Shown one piece after another: positions 1 to 4,285 of a DNA stretch of 9,817 nucleotides (its first letter is position 1; every line of letters begins with the position of its first letter). A model generated the notes under the pieces. That model saw only the letters and a program-made list of their open reading frames with translations. It was not told the origin of the DNA and searched no databases. A program made the position numbers and the translations under genes. The DNA lies in assembly GCA_025966355.1 (NCBI GenBank), contig JAICWZ010000039.1, positions 1 through 9,817 on the forward strand. Direction: 5' to 3'. The DNA is from Thermomicrobiaceae bacterium (GTDB lineage: Bacteria > Chloroflexota > Chloroflexia > Thermomicrobiales > Thermomicrobiaceae).

Positions 1-108
1 AACGTGGCCCACTTCATGCGTAATACGGATAACTCCCGGAGCGGGGGTATGGTCGATCAACTGTATGTCTCAGAAGCGGATGCTATTCCAATCGAAGAGG
101 ACCGCTGA
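1..108 (+). CDS. 3' end of an unidentified CDS (partial, last 35 residues)
   Basis: Frame 1 is open from the window edge to a TGA at 106-108 and gives 35 residues ending in an acidic tail (SEADAIPIEEDR). The stop overlaps the next start by one base (TGATG), an arrangement typical of translationally coupled genes, and this is the main reason to believe the frame. Frame 2 is also open here, but it runs into the next gene and reads as a basic, low-quality peptide. I do not recognise the C-terminus, so no function is proposed. If the frame is right, this gene and the small membrane protein after it share a transcript that ends at the terminator at 441-485. Confidence 0.5.
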   Translation, partial: NVAHFMRNTDNSRSGGMVDQLYVSEADAIPIEEDR

Positions 109-392
109 TGAACGAAATGAAGGAAGAGGCGACAATGCCAGATGACACCGACACGCGAAAAGAACTAGAGAAGTTGAAGATTGATTTCGCGGCGATGCAG
201 GCGGCACAGACTGGTGCTCAGGCGACGCAGGCGGCGACCCAAGCTGGACAGGCTGCAACTCAGGCGGCTGCGCAGGCAGGCTTGACGGCGACGACCGCCG
301 CATCTAATGCCGGGATGATGGCAACGATGGCGGCTGGATCCATCGGATTCATCGTGGGAATCTTTCTCGGGATTTCAATCTCCAAATCGTAG
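108..392 (+). CDS. Small hypothetical membrane protein with glutamine-heptad helix and C-terminal transmembrane segment
   Basis: This 94-residue protein has three parts. Residues 1-28 are charged and probably helical (TRKELEKLKIDF). Residues 29-70 consist almost entirely of Ala, Gln, Thr and Gly. Residues about 72-91 are a hydrophobic, glycine-rich segment (GSIGFIVGIFLGISIS) that should span a membrane, followed by only SKS. Gln falls at 31, 34, 38, 41, 45, 48, 52 and 56, a 3-4 heptad spacing that lines one face of a helix. The layout suggests a tail-anchored protein that oligomerises through the helix and perhaps through the small-residue membrane helix. Two starts are possible: ATG 108 (AGAGGA, 6-nt spacer) and ATG 135, Met10 (AGGAAGAGG, 5-nt spacer). 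The gene overlaps the upstream stop by one base. I recognise no family and assign no function. Confidence 0.75.
   Translation: MNEMKEEATMPDDTDTRKELEKLKIDFAAMQAAQTGAQATQAATQAGQAATQAAAQAGLTATTAASNAGMMATMAAGSIGFIVGIFLGISISKS
121..129 (+). promoter_or_regulatory. Second Shine-Dalgarno site, inside the small membrane protein gene
   Basis: A purine run, AGGAAGAGG, lies 5 nt before the in-frame ATG at 135-137 (Met10). It is at least as good as the site at 96-101 that serves ATG 108. The shorter product would begin MPDDTDTRKEL and have 85 residues. The sequence alone cannot say which start is used, or whether both are. Confidence 0.4.
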
Positions 393-440
393 ATACCTGC
401 CCGCCCGATTCTGTTTTAGCGATATCGGGTTAGACTCTCC

Positions 441-485
441 AAAGATGCGCCGAGCGGTTTAACGAACCGCTCGGCGCATCTTTTT
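441..485 (+). terminator. Strong intrinsic (Rho-independent) terminator
   Basis: Bases 441-459 and 465-483 form a perfect 19-bp inverted repeat around a 5-nt loop (TAACG). The core of the left arm is GCGCCGAGCGG. A run of five T lies at 481-485, partly inside the right arm. It sits 49 bases after the stop of the small membrane protein gene and should end that + strand transcript. Read on the minus strand, the stem is followed by a purine-rich stretch (GGAGAG) and no further T run, so it would be a weak terminator for the converging operon. Confidence 0.92.
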
Positions 486-615
486 ACATGTTCCCCGTGC
501 TCAGAAGACGATCGTGGCCGTGTGCGCTCCGTGCTCAGAGAAGCTTGCAACACCGTGCGGTCCTGGCATCCGCATCTGGGGTGTAGCACAACCACAATGG
601 TACGTCGATTGCCGC
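486..615. other. Intergenic stretch between convergent genes, with an imperfect hairpin
   Basis: No credible gene is seen in these 130 bases. Bases 546-588 can fold into an interrupted hairpin: TGC/GCA, one A-A mismatch, ACACC/GGTGT, then GTGCGG with CCGCAT (one wobble pair) around a 9-nt loop, with four unpaired bases on the 3' side. It lies 28 nt beyond the stop of the minus-strand operon, so it could be a 3'-end structure of that mRNA, but no T run follows on the minus strand. An 11-bp direct repeat (CCGTGCTCAGA) occurs at 495-505 and 529-539. Both observations are weak. Confidence 0.3.
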
Positions 616-1803
616 TCAATCCTGGATCGCGGCCACCTGTTCTGCCCGCTCGTGCCACGTGTTCAGGAAGAGCGCCAGCACTGAGGCGCGGCGGACGAGG
701 GAGGAGACGGTGGCGATTTCGCGGTCGGAGTGAGCGTGGTCGCCTTCGACGCCCATGCCGTCGATGAGCGGCGCGAATTGACCGGCCGTGTTGCCGTCGG
801 AGCCGCCGCCCGAGACGATGCTCTTCATTTCCAGCCCGAGCTTGCGGGCGCTTTCCTGGACCCATGAGAAGAGTTGTTCGTTGCGCGGACGATATTCGAG
901 GGGCGGGAAGAAGAGTTCGCCGCTAAACTCGGTCGTCGTGTCGGGCACGAACTGCATGGCGGCAATTTCTTTGATGCGCGCCTGCACGCGCTCCGCTTCG
1001 GCATGGGTTAGCACGCGCATATCGAAGCGACATTCGGCGTGCTCGGCGACGACGTTGGGCCGGATGCCGCCCTCGATGACGCCGACATTGACGGTCGTGC
1101 CGATGTCGTAGTCGGTGATCTGATGCAGGCGGATGATCTTCTGGGCCAGTTCTTCAACGGCGCTGCGACCCTGCTGCGGCGCGCCGCCGGAATGCGCCGC
1201 GCGACCGGTGACGCTGTACTTGAACATCCCGGCACCCTTGCGCACAAAGGTGTATTCGCCACCGGGGCGGGCCGGTTCGAGCACACAGACGGTGTCGGCT
1301 TTCTTGGCTTCGGCCTCGATGACCGGTCGCGAGGTTGGCGACAGGATCTCCTCGTCGCTGTTGAAGATCGTGGTGAGCGAGACGTCGTCCCAGAGCGGCG
1401 CGCCGGTCTCCTTCAGCGCGCTGAGGGCAGCGATCATGACGGCGAGACCGCCCTTCATATCGCTGACGCCGGGGCCGGTTGCCTTGTCGCCCTTGATCGT
1501 GAACGGCCGCTCTTTCACCGTGCCGCGCGGGAAGACGGTATCGAAGTGGCCGATGAAGAGGAGCCTCCGAGAGCCGCTGCCCGGCTTGCGTGCCAGGACA
1601 TGATCGCCGAACTGCTTTTGCTGCACGCGCTCGGCTGCGAAGCCGAGATCGCCGACCGCTTTGGCGAGGATGCCCCCGGCTCGATCGGCTTCATCCTTGT
1701 TATAGGTGCCGGAATCGCAGTTGACCAGATCACGCCAGAGGTCGATCCAGTCCGCCTCGCGTCGCTTGATCGCCTCAGTTAGGGCTTGTTCAAGGTCGTT
1801 CAT
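616..1803 (-). CDS. M20 family metallopeptidase, carboxypeptidase G2-like
   Basis: The 395-residue product resembles glutamate carboxypeptidase (carboxypeptidase G2) of the M20 family. These are di-zinc enzymes that cut C-terminal amino acids, classically glutamate, from peptides or folate-like compounds. The metal-binding framework is complete: GHFDTV (His86, Asp88), SDMKGG (bridging Asp115), SDEE (catalytic Glu151, metal Glu152), LEPAR (Glu176) and the late HSD (His358). The dimerisation or lid domain lies roughly at residues 185-300 and includes GRAAHSGGAPQQGRSAVEEL. GGGSDGN (332-338) is typical of the family's C-terminal half. There is no signal peptide, so it should act in the cytoplasm. 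It is the last gene of the operon, 14 nt after the DUF1989 gene, with AGGGGG (1809-1814) 5 nt before its ATG. The fold and metal chemistry are clear. The substrate is not. Confidence 0.92.
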   Translation of the reverse strand: MNDLEQALTEAIKRREADWIDLWRDLVNCDSGTYNKDEADRAGGILAKAVGDLGFAAERVQQKQFGDHVLARKPGSGSRRLLFIGHFDTVFPRGTVKERPFTIKGDKATGPGVSDMKGGLAVMIAALSALKETGAPLWDDVSLTTIFNSDEEILSPTSRPVIEAEAKKADTVCVLEPARPGGEYTFVRKGAGMFKYSVTGRAAHSGGAPQQGRSAVEELAQKIIRLHQITDYDIGTTVNVGVIEGGIRPNVVAEHAECRFDMRVLTHAEAERVQARIKEIAAMQFVPDTTTEFSGELFFPPLEYRPRNEQLFSWVQESARKLGLEMKSIVSGGGSDGNTAGQFAPLIDGMGVEGDHAHSDREIATVSSLVRRASVLALFLNTWHERAEQVAAIQD

Positions 1804-1817
1804 CGTTTCCCCCTGTG

Positions 1818-2657
1818 TTATTCGTGACCAAATACTGGTCGTGACATACCGTGATTACCCTGGTAGCTGGCGGACGCCGGCGATTCCCAGCCAGTGAGCA
1901 GCTCGGGTGTGGGCTGGTAGATCTCGACGCCGAGCGGCTTGCAGGTCGGCAGCGGATCACCGGCGTCCGGTCCCCAGAGCGGCACTGAGAGATCGCCGCC
2001 GGGGCAGGTCGAGATGGCGCAGAGCAGGTCGATTTCGGCGAAGAACTCGAAGAAATCGCCCTTTTTCGCCGGGCTTGGCTTCATGAAGTAATGCCCGTCC
2101 TCATCGATGCCGGTCACCTGGAAGATGTTGAGCACATCGTGGACATCCTGTTCGGTGAGCCGATAGGGGAGGATGGCGCGCGTCAGGTTCGAGTGGCAGT
2201 GAAAGTCGAATTCCTCACCGGTCAGGATCTTGTTGACGTACGGATCGCAGCGCGAACCGAGCAGATCGTGACACTTGCCGCCGTCCTCATCTTCGCCGTA
2301 CTGAATCGTCTCGTTGGTGATGGTGAGCATCGGTCGCAGATAGGGGAGCGTCGACCAGAGCCGGTCGTAGGTCGTGACATGCGTGCTCTGGAGCTGGCGC
2401 GTGCGGGCCGCCCAGAAGCGCTCGCGCGGGTTGTGCAGATTCCAGGCGTTGAAGTCGGCGACTTGAGGCCCCTCGATCGCCACAATACGACAGATCTGCC
2501 CGGCTCGCACCGGCCAGGCTTTGCCCGAGCGAATCGGCACGGTAAATTGGTCGATCGGCGTACGCTGGTCCGTCTCCCGCGCCAGCCGGTCATAGAAGGC
2601 GCGATCGACGTCGAGCGAGACGCCTTCCGACGGCAAGTAGGTCCATTTGGCGGCCAT
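1818..2657 (-). CDS. DUF1989 / urea carboxylase-associated family protein
   Basis: The 279-residue product carries the conserved pattern of the DUF1989 family, which includes the urea carboxylase-associated proteins UAAP1 and UAAP2. I see DFNAWN (68-73), a Cys/His cluster KCHDLLGSRCDPY (128-140), CHSNL (154-158), LNIFQ (176-180) and a late block AEIDLLCAISTCPGGD (207-222). The recurrent Cys and His residues (C129, H130, C137, C154, H155, C213, C218) make a metal site plausible, which is inference. The biochemical role of the family is poorly known. No urea carboxylase, allophanate hydrolase or transporter gene is present here. Instead the gene lies between two M20 hydrolases, 24 nt after the upstream one and 14 nt before the downstream one, and so is almost certainly co-transcribed. 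GGAGG (2665-2669) sits 7 nt before the ATG. It has no signal peptide or membrane segment. Confidence 0.85.
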   Translation of the reverse strand: MAAKWTYLPSEGVSLDVDRAFYDRLARETDQRTPIDQFTVPIRSGKAWPVRAGQICRIVAIEGPQVADFNAWNLHNPRERFWAARTRQLQSTHVTTYDRLWSTLPYLRPMLTITNETIQYGEDEDGGKCHDLLGSRCDPYVNKILTGEEFDFHCHSNLTRAILPYRLTEQDVHDVLNIFQVTGIDEDGHYFMKPSPAKKGDFFEFFAEIDLLCAISTCPGGDLSVPLWGPDAGDPLPTCKPLGVEIYQPTPELLTGWESPASASYQGNHGMSRPVFGHE

Positions 2658-2681
2658 GGTCGTGCCTCCGTTTCGATTCGT

Positions 2682-3884
2682 TTACGCGTTGCTGCGCGGT
2701 TCGTAGCCGAGCTGCTCGCGGAAGGTGTCGCGCAGGCGTTCGCGCAGCTCCGGTCGGAACATGACGTCGGCCGCGGTCCAGGCGAGCAGTTGGGCGCCGG
2801 TGGCCGTCAGGTCGTCGGCGCGAGCGCTGCCGGCCGCCTGCTCGAACTCTGGCGTGTGGCCGCCGACGCCCGGATCGCAGATCTGCAAGTACGGGTGGAT
2901 CGTCGGAACGATGCGACTGACGTTGCCGATGTCGCTGGAGCCGACACCGCCGCCGGCCGGCGGCTCGTCGTAACCCAGTCCGAGCGCCGTGACATTCTCG
3001 CCGAACGTTTCGACGAGCGCGCTATTGCAGACGCGCGATTCGTAGCTGATACCCTCATGAATCTTCATGCTGCAACCGGTCGCCAACGCGGCCGCTTCGA
3101 CAATGTTGCGGAAGCGCTGGCGCAGCAGTTCGAGGTCTTCTTGCTCTTTGGCACGTACCAGGAAGCGGGCGTCGGTGTAATCGGGCACGACGTTGGCCGC
3201 TTCGCCGCCGTGGTTGATGACGCCGTGGATGCGGGTGTTTGGCGGCATATGCTGGCGGAAGGCGTTAATGCTGAAGAAGACGTGGAGCATCGCGTCGAGG
3301 GCGCTAATGCCACGCTCCGGTGCCGAGGAGGCGTGCGCGCTCTTGCCGAAGAACTCGATATTGAAGACGGTGCGCGCCAGCGAGCCGCGATCGAGATAGG
3401 TATGGTCACGCGGGTGCATCATGATGGCGGCATCCAGCCCATCGAAGATATGGGCGTTCGCCATGATGACCTTGCCACCGCCGCCTTCTTCGCCCGGTGT
3501 GCCGATGACCTTGATCGTTCCTTCGAAATCGGGCAGCGCGCGTCGGAAGGCGATGCCGGCGCCGACGCCCCAGGTGGCAATCAGGTTGTGACCACAGGCG
3601 TGGCCGATCTTCGGCAGCGCGTCGTATTCGGCGAGAAAGGCGACGACCGGCTTGCCGCTGCCGTAGGTGGCGACAAAGGCGGTATCGAGTCCGGCGACGC
3701 CCCGTTCGACGGTAAAGCCCTGCTCATCGAGTTCGTTGGTGAGGAGCTCGGCTGCTTTATGCTCCTCGAAGAGGATCTCTGGATTCTGATGAATCGTGTG
3801 CGACATCTCGATCAGCCGCGGATGCAGCCGTCGCACTTCATCGGCAATGCGTTGCTTCGCGTCCGCCACGTCGATTTCGGGCAT
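2682..3884 (-). CDS. M20D-type amidohydrolase (AbgB / PM20D2-like)
   Basis: The 400-residue product belongs to the amidohydrolase branch of family M20 (M20D), close in motif pattern to AbgB (p-aminobenzoyl-glutamate hydrolase subunit) and PM20D2-type dipeptidases. The metal ligands expected for this branch are visible: GHACGHN (Cys97, His99), PGEEGGGGK (Glu132-Glu133), MMHP (His157) and GGHTPEF (His343). KSAHAS (181-186) marks the lid domain, which spans roughly 170-290. The enzyme should cleave an amide bond between an acyl or aryl group and an amino acid in the cytoplasm. It is the first gene of the three-gene operon, and AAGGAG (3892-3897) lies 7 nt before its ATG. AbgB normally partners AbgA, another M20D protein. 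The second M20 enzyme here is instead of the CPG2 type, so an AbgAB pair is not supported. The family call is firm and the substrate open. Confidence 0.92.
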   Translation of the reverse strand: MPEIDVADAKQRIADEVRRLHPRLIEMSHTIHQNPEILFEEHKAAELLTNELDEQGFTVERGVAGLDTAFVATYGSGKPVVAFLAEYDALPKIGHACGHNLIATWGVGAGIAFRRALPDFEGTIKVIGTPGEEGGGGKVIMANAHIFDGLDAAIMMHPRDHTYLDRGSLARTVFNIEFFGKSAHASSAPERGISALDAMLHVFFSINAFRQHMPPNTRIHGVINHGGEAANVVPDYTDARFLVRAKEQEDLELLRQRFRNIVEAAALATGCSMKIHEGISYESRVCNSALVETFGENVTALGLGYDEPPAGGGVGSSDIGNVSRIVPTIHPYLQICDPGVGGHTPEFEQAAGSARADDLTATGAQLLAWTAADVMFRPELRERLRDTFREQLGYEPRSNA

Positions 3885-4285
3885 CGTTCTGCTCCTTCAC
3901 TCCCTGTGGGGTGTACGAATCGCTTCCCCGCCTGCCGCGAACATCGCAGATAGACGCCGCGAACGCAAGCGCCAGGGCGAGGCGTGACGGCTGGTCAAGG
4001 GACGTTGGTCGCGCGGCAGCGAGACGAGCGCATATGCCTCGTGGGTCTCCGGTACGACGAGATCAAGACCAATAGGTGATGCCCGTTGGTGATCCGTATT
4101 TCTTATACTCGCTCACAGGATGTGCGTTTCGTCGCTGTGATGTACACGTAGATGTGGTGACGACGGACCGAATGGTAAGAATGTCAATTTGACTGCAGGC
4201 CCGATTCGGCCGGCGGGCTGACATCTCGACCTCGTCCTGTGGCTATTCGGCGACAGAGTGATTCGCGGGATGGGTCCTCACGACA
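3885..4285. other. Divergent intergenic region (401 nt) between the operon and the c-di-GMP gene
   Basis: No gene is supported here. The region must hold the promoter of the minus-strand operon and that of the + strand GGDEF-EAL gene. Bases 3885-4080 have the same G+C-rich look as the genes, while 4081-4195 are more A/T-rich and more promoter-like. TATACT at 4104-4109 (+) could be a -10 box, but I find no good -35 at 16-18 nt; TTGGTG lies only 12 nt upstream. A short palindrome, GTCAATTTGAC, lies at 4183-4193, about 93 nt before the + strand start, and could be an operator half-site pair. I found no convincing minus-strand promoter, terminator, riboswitch or tRNA. Confidence 0.4.
4183..4193. 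repeat. Short palindrome in the divergent region
   Basis: GTCAA-T-TTGAC is a perfect 5+1+5 inverted repeat in the A/T-richer part of the divergent region. Its size suits a small dimeric regulator, but a match this short can arise by chance, and no second copy was noticed nearby. Confidence 0.25.

Noticed and set aside
198..275. The CAGGCGGC-like repeats in the small gene as a CRISPR or DNA tandem repeat
   Set aside because: The units vary in length and sequence at the DNA level while the protein spacing is regular. There are no spacers, so it is protein periodicity and not an array.
70..303. A minus-strand 77-residue frame opposite the small membrane protein
   Set aside because: It is a Pro/Ser-rich complement of the Ala/Gln repeat. 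The + strand frame has coupled start and stop codons, a membrane segment and a terminator after it.
522..767. A possible 81-residue + strand protein in the convergent intergenic region
   Set aside because: It runs into the 3' end of the M20 gene on the other strand, has an Arg-rich low-complexity C-terminus and lacks a clear ribosome site.
2091..3953. A 620-codon open frame on the + strand opposite the M20D and DUF1989 genes
   Set aside because: It is antisense to two genes with clear families, intact active sites and good ribosome sites. Its translation is rich in Arg, Val, Asp and Ala with no recognisable domain, as expected for the complement of G+C-biased codons.
3885..4285. A tRNA or riboswitch in the large divergent gap
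   Set aside because: No T-arm-like GTTCGA block, cloverleaf arms or known riboswitch core was found on either strand.
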